Source of the DNA: Terriglobales bacterium
GTDB taxonomy: Bacteria > Acidobacteriota > Terriglobia > Terriglobales > Acidobacteriaceae
Reading direction: 5' to 3'
DNA length: 64,000 nucleotides
Assembly (NCBI GenBank): GCA_035764005.1
Contig: DASTZZ010000025.1
Span: forward strand, 120,960-184,959
Below the pieces are notes generated by a model, which made no database searches, had not been told where the DNA came from, and saw nothing but the letters and a program-made list of their open reading frames with translations. The position numbers and the translations under genes were made by a program. Each line of letters starts with the position of its first letter. The stretch's first letter is position 1. Of the stretch, positions 32,458 through 41,729 are shown in pieces.

Positions 32458-34452
32458 ATGATCATGCATCGGTTAATCGTTCGATTTTCTTCCATCGTTG
32501 CGATTGTGTGTGCGAGTTGGAGCGGCCTGTACTCTCAAGAGCAGCATGCCGGTGACTACACCACCGGCGCTTCGTATTTTCCAACTGTATTGGCTCCCTA
32601 TAAAGCCCACCATGTAGCCGAGCCAAGTCTCACTAACTCCGCGCGAATTAACACACTGGTTCAGAATGGGAACATCATGTTGTCTCTCGACGACGCCATC
32701 ACGTTGGCGCTCGAGAACAATCTCGACCTGGTGATTGCCCGCTACAATCTACCAATTGCCGACACCGACATCCTTCGGACCAAGTCAGGAGCAAACGCTC
32801 GCGGCGTAAATACGGGAATCGTGCAGGGGACGCCGGGGGCAGGTGTCGCCGGCATTGGCGGCGGCACGGCAGGTGGGGGCGCCGGAGGCACTGTCGCCGC
32901 TGCCGGCGGAGCAGGCACTGGAACCGGAGGTCTGGTTTCATCGACACTCGGCGTTGGACCGCCGATCGATTCCTTCGACCCTCTCCTCACTTCGACTCTG
33001 GGCTATCAGCACACCAACACGCCGCAGTCGAATACAGTCATCAGCGGCGTTCCTTCACTGCTACAGGGTACCGGCGAAGAGAATTTCGGATATCAGCAAG
33101 GCTTCTCAACCGGCACCCTGCTTAATGTGACGTTCAACAATTCGCGCGTGACGTCGAACAGCACACGCACGTTTCTCGTGCCGCAGCTGAATTCCAATTT
33201 CCTGATCCAGGCTCGGCAGCATCTGCTTGAAGGCATGAGCCTGGCATCTAATCGGCGTTTCATCACCATAGCCAGCAACAATCGTGAGATCGCCGACGAA
33301 GCTTTTCGCCAGCAAGTGATCTTCACGGTTACGCAAATCGAAACCCTCTATTGGAGTCTCGTAACTGCGTATGAGGACGAGAAAGCCAAAGAGCGGGCAC
33401 TCGCTTCCGCCCAGCAGCTTGAGGCGAATAATCGCAAGCAGGTACAGGCAGGCACGATCGCGCAAATTGAGATTGTGAATGCTCAGGCGCAAGAAGCTGC
33501 AAGCCAGCAGGCGCTGATTACGTCGCAGACGAACTTGCAACTGCAGCAGCTGCTGATGAAGAACGCAATTACGCGCAACGAAAATGATCCGGTGCTCGCG
33601 AATGCAGGCGTCATTCCCACAGATCGGATCCAATTGCCTTCTTCAGAACCGGTGGTTCCTACACAGGACCTGGTCAACGAAGCCCTGCAGCATCGTCCCG
33701 AACTGGCGCAGGCGCGAATCGATCTGAGTAACCGTAGCATCAGTAAACGCGCAGCGCGCAACGCGCTTCTGCCGACAGTAGATCTGGTCGCAAACTACGG
33801 AGGCACCGGGCTCGCAGGCGCCTTAAATCCAAATTTCACCGCGACAGGAACGCCCAGCCTGCCAAACAATGGGGGGTACTTCGATGCCCTCAGCGCGACC
33901 AGTGGCCATCCTACGTATTTCGCGGGGGTGAGCGTCAACATCCCAATTCGGAACCGCGCCGCTCAGGCAGACCAGATTCGCTCCGAACTCGAGTACCGGC
34001 AAGCGGAGGTGCGGCTCCAGCAACTGGAGAACACGATCGCGATCGACGTCCGCAATGCGCAGTTCGCGGTCCAGCAGAATCGTGCGGCTGTGGATTCGGC
34101 GTTGAAAGCCCGTGAATTTGCGACTCAAAGCCTGGATGCCGAGCAGAAGAAATTGGCTCAAGGCCTGAGCACTACGTATAACGTTCTCACACAGATGAGC
34201 AACGTTTCTACAGCGGAATCGAATCTTGTGAATGCGATGTCTGCGTATGAATCTTCCAAGCTCCAACTCGATATCGTGACGGGCCGCACGCTGGAGACGC
34301 TCGGCGTCAATATTCAAGATGCTGAGACCGGAAACGTGACTCACATGCCGCATTCTCCGTATGCGGTGCGCGGAAACGACATCCTCACCCAGCCGGTGCC
34401 GGCATTCCAGCCGCAGCAGACCGGAGTTGTCCCGCAGCCCAAGGGAGAGTAG
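32458..34452 (+). CDS. TolC-family outer-membrane efflux/secretion channel
   Basis: 664 residues. The start at 32458 follows GGAGGA; another ATG is two codons later. After a signal peptide, two outer-membrane-efflux repeats of long helices are seen: the first includes LSLDDAITLALENNLDLVIA, the second VPTQDLVNEALQHRPELAQA. Between residues of the first repeat is a glycine-rich insertion (about 120-165, GGGTAGGGAGGTVAAAGGAG) that is unusual for TolC. The protein should trimerise as a channel across the outer membrane and periplasm. No inner-membrane pump or adaptor gene is adjacent, so it may serve pumps encoded elsewhere. Confidence 0.9.
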   Translation: MIMHRLIVRFSSIVAIVCASWSGLYSQEQHAGDYTTGASYFPTVLAPYKAHHVAEPSLTNSARINTLVQNGNIMLSLDDAITLALENNLDLVIARYNLPIADTDILRTKSGANARGVNTGIVQGTPGAGVAGIGGGTAGGGAGGTVAAAGGAGTGTGGLVSSTLGVGPPIDSFDPLLTSTLGYQHTNTPQSNTVISGVPSLLQGTGEENFGYQQGFSTGTLLNVTFNNSRVTSNSTRTFLVPQLNSNFLIQARQHLLEGMSLASNRRFITIASNNREIADEAFRQQVIFTVTQIETLYWSLVTAYEDEKAKERALASAQQLEANNRKQVQAGTIAQIEIVNAQAQEAASQQALITSQTNLQLQQLLMKNAITRNENDPVLANAGVIPTDRIQLPSSEPVVPTQDLVNEALQHRPELAQARIDLSNRSISKRAARNALLPTVDLVANYGGTGLAGALNPNFTATGTPSLPNNGGYFDALSATSGHPTYFAGVSVNIPIRNRAAQADQIRSELEYRQAEVRLQQLENTIAIDVRNAQFAVQQNRAAVDSALKAREFATQSLDAEQKKLAQGLSTTYNVLTQMSNVSTAESNLVNAMSAYESSKLQLDIVTGRTLETLGVNIQDAETGNVTHMPHSPYAVRGNDILTQPVPAFQPQQTGVVPQPKGE

Positions 34453-34467
34453 ATAGCATCGGATACA

Positions 34468-35004
34468 ATGACACAGCCAAACCACGATCAACGACGAATG
34501 GGCCACAATCAGGCTAGTTTCTCTTCGGGCTTGCTTACGATAGACGAACCACCTCCTTCCGCATCAGCGAAGGCGTCCCTGCGCACCCAAATCGTGCGTT
34601 TTGGCGTCGTCGGCGCCATCAACACCGTCGTCGACCTCGCCATCCTCAACCTGCTCATCTTCATTACTCACACGGGACAGCGAGGAGCAATGTTTGCGCT
34701 CTTCAAAACAGTGGCATTCGTCTGCGCGGTAGTGAACAGTTACTTCATGAATCGCTCATGGACATTCAAACGAGTAGAAACCAAGAACCCAATGCTGGAA
34801 GGCTCTCAGTTCTTGTTCGTGAGTGTGCTCGGAGCTGTTGTGAACGTGGGCAGTTCGTGGTACGTGGCGACCTACACGCGTCCTTTTTCGGGAATCGAGC
34901 CAAAATGGTGGCCGTCACTAGCGGCGCTGGTGGGAACGGCGGTTTCCCTGGCGTTCAACTTTTTGGGATACAAGTTCTGGGTCTTCGCCCACAGAAAGCA
35001 TTAA
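34468..35004 (+). CDS. GtrA-family membrane protein
   Basis: 178 residues with a hydrophilic 40-residue N-terminus and four membrane spans. The GtrA domain runs from LRTQIVRFGVVGAINTVVDL through NSYFMNRSWTFKRVE to NFLGYKFWVF, all conserved family elements. GtrA-like proteins are thought to flip polyprenyl-phosphate-linked sugars. A GtrB-like glycosyltransferase is encoded at 38805-39785 and could supply the substrate. The gene ends at repeat R2. Confidence 0.88.
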   Translation: MTQPNHDQRRMGHNQASFSSGLLTIDEPPPSASAKASLRTQIVRFGVVGAINTVVDLAILNLLIFITHTGQRGAMFALFKTVAFVCAVVNSYFMNRSWTFKRVETKNPMLEGSQFLFVSVLGAVVNVGSSWYVATYTRPFSGIEPKWWPSLAALVGTAVSLAFNFLGYKFWVFAHRKH

Positions 35005-35011
35005 AAACAGC

Positions 35012-35151
35012 AACAGAACCGCCGGCGGTAGCCGGTGGGTCGGAGATGGCCGAATAGCCAGCTCCGAACGAAACCATCCCGCATGCACTCCTGAAGAAGC
35101 GCAGCCGCAACACACGCGGCTGCCCCAGCAATCTACCGACGACGTTCCGTT
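35012..35151. repeat. R-family palindromic repeat, complete copy R2
   Basis: Starts AACAGAACCGCCGGCGGTAG, contains GGAGATGGCCGAATAGCCAG and the hairpin GCAGCCGC...GCGGCTGC, and ends near CTACCGACGACGTTCCGTT. Outer arms are inverted relative to each other. It separates the convergent gtrA and M20 peptidase genes and ends at the peptidase stop codon. Confidence 0.85.
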
Positions 35152-36497
35152 TACCTCACCTGATCAACCAGATTTCCACCCGGAGGCAATTGGCCCAAGC
35201 GATAGATGAGCAATGCCGCACGTTTGCTGTTAATAGGCAACGAATTGAGGTCGATCTTCTCGTCAGCCGAATGGTCTCCAGAACCAGATGAGCCCACACC
35301 CGCCAGTGTAGGAATATGCTGCGCGACGAACGCGCTATCGCCAGCGCCGCGCTTGAGGGGATCGAGCTCTGGCATGTCCGGCTGCCCCAGCGATCGGTTC
35401 ACTTGGTTGAGTAACTTGAGAAGCGCCTTGTTTCCCGGCGTCGGCGCTTGCGCTGGGTATGCTTCATAGAAGTTGATGGTCGCATCTGTTTTAGCCAGAT
35501 GCTGGGCAACAATCGAGCGCATCCTGCCTTCTACTCGCTCCACCTGCTCGTTCGAAATGCAGCGAAGATCGCCAATCGCAATCGCCGTGGGAGAAACGAT
35601 GTTCGGTTTGCCCGTTGCCTCGCCCCCGGTCTCCTGCGCGTTTACCTGCGCGGTCGTGCCTCCGACAATCAGGCCTACGTTGTAAGTCAGATACTGCTCG
35701 GGAAGCTGGGTACGGAAGGAGTCGAGAATGCGCGTGAGCTCGTAGATCGCGCCGTATCCCATTTCGGGACCAAAGACTCCGGAGGAATGACCTGTTCTGC
35801 CGTTCGCTTCGATCCTCCAGGTGATGCTTCCCCGCCGGCTTGTGCTGCCGTAATAGACGCCGTCCACGCGAGCGGTGGCTTCAAATTCCAGACCCGCGTC
35901 GCTGTTCTTTGCCGCATGGATCATCTCGCGGCGAGCGATCTCCAGCGGATGCCCGGCAGCTTCTTCATCGCCGCTGAGGACAACTTTGATACCGGCATGA
36001 TCAAGCGCGCCGGAGTCCTTGAGCGCTTTCAGCGCTGACAGCATCACGACCAGACCACCCTTCATGTCATCGGTGCCCGGACCGGAGGCGGTATGGTCGT
36101 CGATCATTTGGAAGTGCTGGAAGGGGCTGTCTTTCTCAAAAACCGTATCCATGTGCCCGACCAGTAGCACGCGTTTGCCGCACTTTCCCGATTCAGGACA
36201 AGGATGCTCGGCAACCAGAGTACCGGCGCGCTGAACTTCATCCATCGGGACCCATCGCACTTTGAAGCCCAGCGCTTCAAAGCGCGGCATCAGGACTTTC
36301 CCGACCGCACGCACGCCTTCAAGGTTTTTAGTGCCGCTATTGATTTCGACTAATTGCCGGAGCAGATCGATCGACGGTTGTTTGTCCGCATCGATCGTTT
36401 GAACCATCTTTTGTTCAATCGGACTGAGATTCGCAGTTTGTGTTCGGGCGGTGACAGAAAAGAGAAGAGCGACGATGAGCAGATGAACAGGTTTCAC
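35151..36497 (-). CDS. Secreted M20-family metallopeptidase (carboxypeptidase G2-like)
   Basis: A 448-residue zinc peptidase with a signal peptide (MKPVHLLIVALLFSVTART). The metal site is built from H115 and D117 (LLVGHMDTVF), D143/D144 (GPGTDDMKGG), E178/E179 (LSGDEEAAG) and a C-terminal histidine in GSSGSGDHSADEK. The dimerisation domain sits at about 225-340 (RRGSITWRIEANGRTGHSSG). The best fit is glutamate carboxypeptidase, removing C-terminal glutamate from peptides or folates in the periplasm. It is monocistronic, upstream of R2. The stop codon TAA directly adjoins the repeat. Confidence 0.92.
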   Translation of the reverse strand: MKPVHLLIVALLFSVTARTQTANLSPIEQKMVQTIDADKQPSIDLLRQLVEINSGTKNLEGVRAVGKVLMPRFEALGFKVRWVPMDEVQRAGTLVAEHPCPESGKCGKRVLLVGHMDTVFEKDSPFQHFQMIDDHTASGPGTDDMKGGLVVMLSALKALKDSGALDHAGIKVVLSGDEEAAGHPLEIARREMIHAAKNSDAGLEFEATARVDGVYYGSTSRRGSITWRIEANGRTGHSSGVFGPEMGYGAIYELTRILDSFRTQLPEQYLTYNVGLIVGGTTAQVNAQETGGEATGKPNIVSPTAIAIGDLRCISNEQVERVEGRMRSIVAQHLAKTDATINFYEAYPAQAPTPGNKALLKLLNQVNRSLGQPDMPELDPLKRGAGDSAFVAQHIPTLAGVGSSGSGDHSADEKIDLNSLPINSKRAALLIYRLGQLPPGGNLVDQVR

Positions 36498-36534
36498 GCC
36501 GCGAATGATATCAAACGGATTCTGGAGCTTGACT

Positions 36535-37461
36535 TCACAGCTCCAGTTCCCAGATTTCGCTCACAAGATCTGCTCCAAATGCGCTCTGCGGCTCCTCTTT
36601 CACCAGCTTGAATCCCACTTCGCGATAAAGCTTCCTTGCTGCAAGAAGACAGCTCTGCGTCCAGAGGGTCACTTTCTTGTATCCGCTTTGTCGCGCGAAA
36701 TCGATGCACTCCCGAATCAGCTTGCGACCGACACCGAACCCTCTCGCGAGCGGTTCGACCAGCAGCAGTCTGAGCTTGGCAATCTCCTCCGTGTACTTAA
36801 CGAGAAAAATCGAGCCGACGGCTTCGCCGTCCAGTTCGGCGATCAAACAACGTTCGCGAGTGGGATCAAAGTTCTTGATGAACTGAGCGGCGACTTCGGC
36901 TACTAACGCCTCGAAGCTTTCATCCCACCCATATTCCTCGGCATAAAGAGCTCCATGCCGGTGGATGACCCAGCCGATGTCTCCGGGCCGATGCGGTCGG
37001 AGCACTACAAGCTCTGCGGTCTTTTCAGCGGCAAACGCTTCTTCTGCCTGATGCAGGGCGTTCACGAGCTTCTTCTGCTTAGCTTCGGGTAGGGCGGTTA
37101 GCATTTCAGCAACTTGCTGACTCGATTGCCTGTCGAGAGAGGTGAAGACCGCTCGCCCTTTTGTAGTAAGTCGAAGCAGCATGTTTCTGGCATCGACCTC
37201 GGAGCGCTCGCGCGTTACCAGCCTGGTGCGGACAAATCGGTTCACGATGCGGCTCAGATAACCGGCATCGAGCCCAAGATCCTGGCCGATGTCCTTAGCT
37301 CTGCAGCTTTCCCGCTGCGCCAATTCGAAGAGGACTCGCACCTCGGTGAGCGAGTATTTGCTGCCTAGCAGTTTCTCGTTGAGGACGCCGAGTTGGCGTG
37401 TGTAGAAGCGGCTGAATTGGCGTACAGCTTGTACACGCTGTTCAAGCACTGTCCTTGCCAT
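36535..37461 (-). CDS. MarR-type regulator fused to a GNAT acetyltransferase
   Basis: A 308-residue two-domain protein from ATG 37461. Residues 1-150 form a winged helix of the MarR type (KYSLTEVRVLFELAQRESCR, LGLDAGYLSRIVNRFVRTRL). Residues 155-308 form a GNAT domain with the acetyl-CoA loop VEPLARGFGVGRKLIRECID and the end LYREVGFKLVKEEP. Such MarR-GNAT fusions occur in several phyla and probably sense or modify an amine metabolite. A perfect palindrome (37482-37500) overlaps the predicted -35, a good autoregulatory operator. The neighbouring SDR gene is divergent and may share control. Confidence 0.9.
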   Translation of the reverse strand: MARTVLEQRVQAVRQFSRFYTRQLGVLNEKLLGSKYSLTEVRVLFELAQRESCRAKDIGQDLGLDAGYLSRIVNRFVRTRLVTRERSEVDARNMLLRLTTKGRAVFTSLDRQSSQQVAEMLTALPEAKQKKLVNALHQAEEAFAAEKTAELVVLRPHRPGDIGWVIHRHGALYAEEYGWDESFEALVAEVAAQFIKNFDPTRERCLIAELDGEAVGSIFLVKYTEEIAKLRLLLVEPLARGFGVGRKLIRECIDFARQSGYKKVTLWTQSCLLAARKLYREVGFKLVKEEPQSAFGADLVSEIWELEL

Positions 37462-37481
37462 TCCAATACTATCGGCTGCAA

Positions 37482-37500
37482 TAGTTGACCCTGTCAACTA
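37482..37500. promoter_or_regulatory. Palindromic operator at the MarR-GNAT promoter
   Basis: TAGTTGAC-CCT-GTCAACTA is a perfect 8-bp inverted repeat with a 3-bp centre. The minus-strand -35 TTGACA lies inside it, followed at 18 bp by GATAGT as a -10 just before the gene. The size and symmetry suit a MarR dimer. Confidence 0.65.
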
Positions 37501-37661
37501 ATCCGTTTCCTACCCGGAAGCTGGGCGCTCTCCTCCTGTTCGGATGTTGGTGCAGCAATGAATCGACAGCCCGATTCCGCTCTCTAAGGTTGCATCTTGT
37601 TCCCTCACGCCACCTTCTAAGCATGCAGGCCTGCCGGCCAGATTCTTTTCCTGGAGCACTC

Positions 37662-38696
37662 ATGGCATTCCCTAAAGTTGTGGTTGTGACTGGCGCGTCG
37701 GCTGGAGCAGGACGCGCTGCCGTTCGTTTGTTCGCAAAAAAAGGCGCAAACGTCGCGCTGATTGCCCGCGGACACGATGGTCTCGAAGGCGCCCGTCGCG
37801 AAGTCGAATCGTACGGACGTCGCGCTCTGGTGCTGCCCATCGATGTCGCTGACGCCAATGCAATAGAAGAAGCGGCCGAGAGGACCGAATCGGAACTCGG
37901 TCCGATTGACGTCTGGGTGAATGTCGCGATGGTCTCCGTCTTCTCTCCTTTTATCGAGATGACAGCAGAGGAGTTCAAGCGTGTGACCGAGGTTACCTAT
38001 CTGGGCTACGTGTACGGCACCATGTCGGCGCTACGCCGCATGCACCAGCGCAATCGCGGCACGATCGTTCAGGTCGGGTCAGCTCTGGCCTATCGCAGCA
38101 TCCCGCTGCAAGCCGCCTATTGCGGCGCCAAGCACGGAATCGTTGGTTTTACTGACTCACTCCGCTGCGAACTTGTGCATAACAAGAGCAAGGTCCGACT
38201 CACTGTCGTTCATATGCCCGCGCTCAACACTCCGCAATTCAGTTGGGTAAAGAGCCGCCTGCCGCGCAAACCGCAGCCCGTACCTCCAATCTTTGAACCA
38301 GAAGTCGCAGCGGAAGCTATCGTCTATGCTGCCGGGCACCCACGCCGCGAGATCTGGGTCGGCGCTCCGACGGTCGCCGCCATCACCGGACAAAAGTTCA
38401 TTCCGGGAATTCTCGACCGCTACCTGGGCAAGACCGGCTTCGACTCGCAACAGTACGACGGCGCAGCTGATCCGAATCGGCCAAACAATCTGTGGCAGCC
38501 GCTGCCGGGCGATCACGGAGCGCATGGTGACTTCGACACGCGCGCCCACAAACGAAGCTGGCAGCTCACTCTAGATCTGAATCGCCGCTGGATTGGCCTC
38601 GGCTTGGTAGCAGCAGGAGCAGCCGTGGCTTTGATCACAAATAAGGAGAAAGCGGCTGAGGTGGTTGAGACGGTCAAAGAGAAATTGGCCGCCTGA
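37662..38696 (+). CDS. Short-chain dehydrogenase/reductase with C-terminal membrane anchor
   Basis: 344 residues from ATG 37662, chosen because GGAG lies 6 nt upstream and the next residues (AFPKVVVVTGASAGAGRAAV) are the cofactor-binding start. The glycine-rich TGASAGAG and the catalytic YxxxK-type YCGAKHGIVG are present, with a serine in VGSALAYRSI. After about residue 260 comes a non-SDR extension ending in a membrane span (WIGLGLVAAGAAVALI) and a charged tail. The cofactor is probably NADP(H). Substrate unknown. It is divergent from the MarR-GNAT regulator. Confidence 0.88.
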   Translation: MAFPKVVVVTGASAGAGRAAVRLFAKKGANVALIARGHDGLEGARREVESYGRRALVLPIDVADANAIEEAAERTESELGPIDVWVNVAMVSVFSPFIEMTAEEFKRVTEVTYLGYVYGTMSALRRMHQRNRGTIVQVGSALAYRSIPLQAAYCGAKHGIVGFTDSLRCELVHNKSKVRLTVVHMPALNTPQFSWVKSRLPRKPQPVPPIFEPEVAAEAIVYAAGHPRREIWVGAPTVAAITGQKFIPGILDRYLGKTGFDSQQYDGAADPNRPNNLWQPLPGDHGAHGDFDTRAHKRSWQLTLDLNRRWIGLGLVAAGAAVALITNKEKAAEVVETVKEKLAA

Positions 38697-38712
38697 GAAG
38701 GAGCAGAACGAA

Positions 38713-38756
38713 GTAGGCAATAGGCAGTAGGCAATAGGCAGTAAGCAATGAGCAAA
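38713..38756 (+). repeat. S-type short repeat, copy S1 (14-bp tandem)
   Basis: Two exact copies of AGGCAATAGGCAGT (38715-38728 and 38729-38742) followed by AAGCAATGAGC. Related sequence occurs at 39849-39873 and, inverted, at 40006-40033. Confidence 0.65.
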
Positions 38757-38804
38757 AGCTAAGCTGGTGACAGACTCGTTTATCGCCTACCGCTTATTGC
38801 CGAA

Positions 38805-39785
38805 TTAGTCATTCACCGTCTCGCCCGTATGCGACCGCAGGACTCGATCGACGGAATACGGTGCGCGGCGAGCGGGCTCATGGAAGTGGCGTACCTGCAT
38901 CTCGCCTAATAGACCGAGTGCAAGGAGCTGAACTCCCGCAACAATCAGCACTGCAGCAAAGACGAGCAATGGACCGTGGTCGTCCATTACGTTGCTGTTG
39001 TGCAGCAGCTTTTCGAGGACGAGCCAAAGAGCGATTCCCGATCCTGAGAAAATGCCCGCCGCTCCGAACGTCCCAAAGAAATGCAGCGGACGCGACAGGT
39101 AGCGGAGCAGAAAGCGAATCGTAATCAGGTCAAAGAAGACACGGAAGGTGCGGGAAATCCCGTAATGGGAGGCTCCGCGCTCGCGATTGATGTTCCGAAT
39201 TGGGATTTCGCAGATCGAGGCGCCATACCACGATGCCAGCGCGGGAATAAACCGATGCAGCTCGCCATAGAGCGGTACCTGATTGATGATCTCGCGGCGG
39301 TAAGCCTTGAACGTGGTGCCGAAGTCGTGGATATCGACGCCGCTCAGCTTGGCCATGAGCCAATTAGCACAGCGGGACGGAAAGCGTCGCATCACAAAGT
39401 TGTCGATGCGCTCCTTGCGCCATCCGCTGACGATGTCGTAGCCCTCTCCGATTTTCTCGAGAAACGCCGGGATGTCATTGGGATCGTGCTGCAGATCGCC
39501 GTCCATCGCGATGACGTACTCACCGGTGGCATGGTCGAAACCCGCTGCCAAAGCCGAGGTCTGTCCAAAATTGCGGCGTAGCTTCACGACTGTAACGCGG
39601 CTGTCGATAGCAGCAATTTCGCTCAACAAATGGAAGGTCAAATCAGAGCTTCCATCGTCCACGAAGACCAGTTCAAAGCTGTCGGAATTGGCCTCCATCA
39701 CCCCTTTCAGGCGGTCGTAGAGAACGGTCACGTTCTCCTGTTCATTGTGAAAAGGGACAACGATGGAGTACTTGGGCATGGTCAT
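38805..39785 (-). CDS. Polyprenyl-phosphate glycosyltransferase (GtrB/DPM1-like)
   Basis: 326 residues with a GT2 domain (MPKYSIVVPFHNEQENVTVL, FVDDGSSDLTF, AMDGDLQHDPNDIPAFLEKI) and two C-terminal membrane spans (GTFGAAGIFSGSGIALWLVL and LLVFAAVLIVAGVQLLALGL). This is the layout of enzymes that load glucose, mannose or a modified sugar onto undecaprenyl phosphate at the inner membrane. The product could be flipped by the GtrA-like protein encoded at 34468-35004. The gene is flanked on both sides by S-type repeats and stands alone otherwise. Confidence 0.9.
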   Translation of the reverse strand: MTMPKYSIVVPFHNEQENVTVLYDRLKGVMEANSDSFELVFVDDGSSDLTFHLLSEIAAIDSRVTVVKLRRNFGQTSALAAGFDHATGEYVIAMDGDLQHDPNDIPAFLEKIGEGYDIVSGWRKERIDNFVMRRFPSRCANWLMAKLSGVDIHDFGTTFKAYRREIINQVPLYGELHRFIPALASWYGASICEIPIRNINRERGASHYGISRTFRVFFDLITIRFLLRYLSRPLHFFGTFGAAGIFSGSGIALWLVLEKLLHNSNVMDDHGPLLVFAAVLIVAGVQLLALGLLGEMQVRHFHEPARRAPYSVDRVLRSHTGETVND

Positions 39786-39848
39786 CAGATTATAGCGGGG
39801 AGAAGCGATAGTCTACATCGCCTTGAGGGTGATTACGAGCGAGAAAAC

Positions 39849-39873
39849 ACGCAATACGCAATAGGCAGTAAGC
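39849..39873 (+). repeat. S-type repeat, copy S2
   Basis: ACGCAATACGCAATAGGCAG followed by TAAGC, matching S1 and the reverse complement of S3. Confidence 0.5.
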
Positions 39874-40005
39874 ACTGGGCTTGTAGGCGAAGGCCTCTCT
39901 TCGGAGGCTCTAGTCCTTCAAATCATGTCGGAGGCACTCCACCGAAACGATGCTGTCTTGCGCACTTTCCACGGCCCAGAGTGCAATCTACCGGGTACTG
40001 TTTTT

Positions 40006-40033
40006 CGCCTATTGCGTATCGCCTATTGCCTGC
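40006..40033 (-). repeat. S-type repeat, copy S3
   Basis: On the minus strand GCAGGCAATAGGCGATACGC then AATAGGCG. It lies immediately after the stop codon of the carboxypeptidase-regulatory-like gene and could pair with S2. Confidence 0.55.
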
Positions 40034-40034
40034 T

Positions 40035-41729
40035 TTATTGCGCGTCCTGCCCCGCCGGAATCGGCTTCAAATCCAGATTCTCCTGCCCTCCTTCTGATAA
40101 TCGGACCGTTTGCGCCAGATCGGCGAAGCCGTTTAGCCAAGTCTCGTCCTCGTACGCGCCGGGATCGATGTGCTCGAAGGCATACACGCGATAACTTCCA
40201 GGCCGGAGTCCCTGGAGCTGGTATTTCCCATTTTGGTCGGTTGTTGCCGTGCGGAACTCATCGGCGAGCCCAGCGAGCTTGCGATCAGGTGCGACCAGCA
40301 CTGTCACTCCCGGCTCGCCTTTGCCATCCGGTGTGTTGATGGTGCCAGTCAGCTTAGCTCCTGTGCCAAAGACCAGATCGAGGCTGCGGCTGCTTGCCGG
40401 GCTGTAGCCTCTGTCCAGCACGTCATCGCGGCCTGCCGACGCCGACTTGAGATACGTGCCGGGCGGCAGCCCATAGGCCGCAATACGATAGCGCTCATCA
40501 GGAGCAGCCTGCAGCGTAAACGAGCCATCATCTTTTACTTGGCCGTAAGCTCCGCGCATGAAGTCCTGCGTGTCCTGAGGCGAGAGCGCGATGTTGATCC
40601 CGGTGAGCTTCGGTGTCGGGCTCGTATCGAAGCTAATGTGACCAGTAACGTCGACTTTTGGAGACAGCGAGACGACTACTCCTTGCACATCGCCTTCGCG
40701 GATATCGATTGCAACCCGCGCGCTGGCTGAATTCTTATCCTCCTGCTGCTGCGCAATCAGGTCGTACGAACCCGGCAACACCTGCTTGAAGGTGAAAGTA
40801 TTGTCTTCGCGCGTCGTTGTGTTGAGCCCAGGACCAAAAGCGAACATGCCTTCACCGTGTTTCATGAGCATGAGCCATGTCCCACGTCCCGAGCTTCCCT
40901 GCAATCCTCCGACAACTCTCCCACTTACCGAATACGAGCGCTGCGGGCTCATGGAGAAATCAACGTGCAGTTCATCGCCGCCGCGAACGGTGAGAGGCGC
41001 TGCCTGACTGGCATCCAGAACATTTGGATAAAAAACAGGAGGATATGCGGTGGTTTCTGACGGAGCCGAAGGATCCATCGACTCGCCGGGAGCGACGAAT
41101 CCAAAGCCGCGCAACGTGGCGCGCACGTATACCTGTCCCGGACGAATTCCGAAAATTCGATACTCTCCGCGATCGTCGCTATTGGCGCCGCCGACGGGAA
41201 CCAACCGTCGCCGTCCCTGCATGTAGCGGAATTGCAGCGCCTGCACCTGAGCATGAGCCAGAGGCTCGGAATCTTCATCGACCACACGCCCCGTGATCAC
41301 GCCGCCTTGAATCAGGCGGAAGACGATATCGGTCAAATTCTGGCCGGCGCTCAACGAGATCGTAGTGCCCTGCTCTCCGGCGGACTTTTGCCCATATACC
41401 TGGCTGACATAGCCGTTGCGCTGGACCGACAAGATGTATCGCCCAGCTTCGAGATCTTTCAGTAAAAAGCTGCCCTGCGCGTCGGTCACAGTCGTAGACC
41501 CGTTTCGACCGCCCCGCTCGCTCTGCCGCGCTGTGACCCACGCTTTCCTAAGTGGCTGTCCGGTGCTCGAATCGAGCACCTGCCCTGAGATCTGCCCCTT
41601 GGGTGCATTACTCTTTGCCACACTCGCAGACAACGCCGAAGACTGATCCTGCCCGATGCAACTTGCGCACAAAAATCCATACAAAACAGCAATGAATATG
41701 AATTTGTTTACAGCTAGCATTTGCCTCAT
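40035..41729 (-). CDS. Secreted protein of carboxypeptidase-regulatory-like (Cna-B-type) domains
   Basis: 564 residues from ATG 41729, the first start before the signal sequence (MRQMLAVNKFIFIAVLYGFL then CASC); an open extension of 90 codons upstream looks non-coding. The mature protein carries several beta-sandwich repeats of the carboxypeptidase-regulatory-like type: ISGQVLDSSTGQPLRKAWVT (about 45-64), GVITGRVVDEDSEPLAHAQV (about 145-164), one near 255 and the C-terminal GTINTPDGKGEPGVTVLV. These usually serve in adhesion, carbohydrate binding or as plugs of larger TonB proteins. No barrel is present, so it is probably exposed or periplasmic. Family style is abundant in Acidobacteriota. 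Confidence 0.85.
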   Translation of the reverse strand: MRQMLAVNKFIFIAVLYGFLCASCIGQDQSSALSASVAKSNAPKGQISGQVLDSSTGQPLRKAWVTARQSERGGRNGSTTVTDAQGSFLLKDLEAGRYILSVQRNGYVSQVYGQKSAGEQGTTISLSAGQNLTDIVFRLIQGGVITGRVVDEDSEPLAHAQVQALQFRYMQGRRRLVPVGGANSDDRGEYRIFGIRPGQVYVRATLRGFGFVAPGESMDPSAPSETTAYPPVFYPNVLDASQAAPLTVRGGDELHVDFSMSPQRSYSVSGRVVGGLQGSSGRGTWLMLMKHGEGMFAFGPGLNTTTREDNTFTFKQVLPGSYDLIAQQQEDKNSASARVAIDIREGDVQGVVVSLSPKVDVTGHISFDTSPTPKLTGINIALSPQDTQDFMRGAYGQVKDDGSFTLQAAPDERYRIAAYGLPPGTYLKSASAGRDDVLDRGYSPASSRSLDLVFGTGAKLTGTINTPDGKGEPGVTVLVAPDRKLAGLADEFRTATTDQNGKYQLQGLRPGSYRVYAFEHIDPGAYEDETWLNGFADLAQTVRLSEGGQENLDLKPIPAGQDAQ

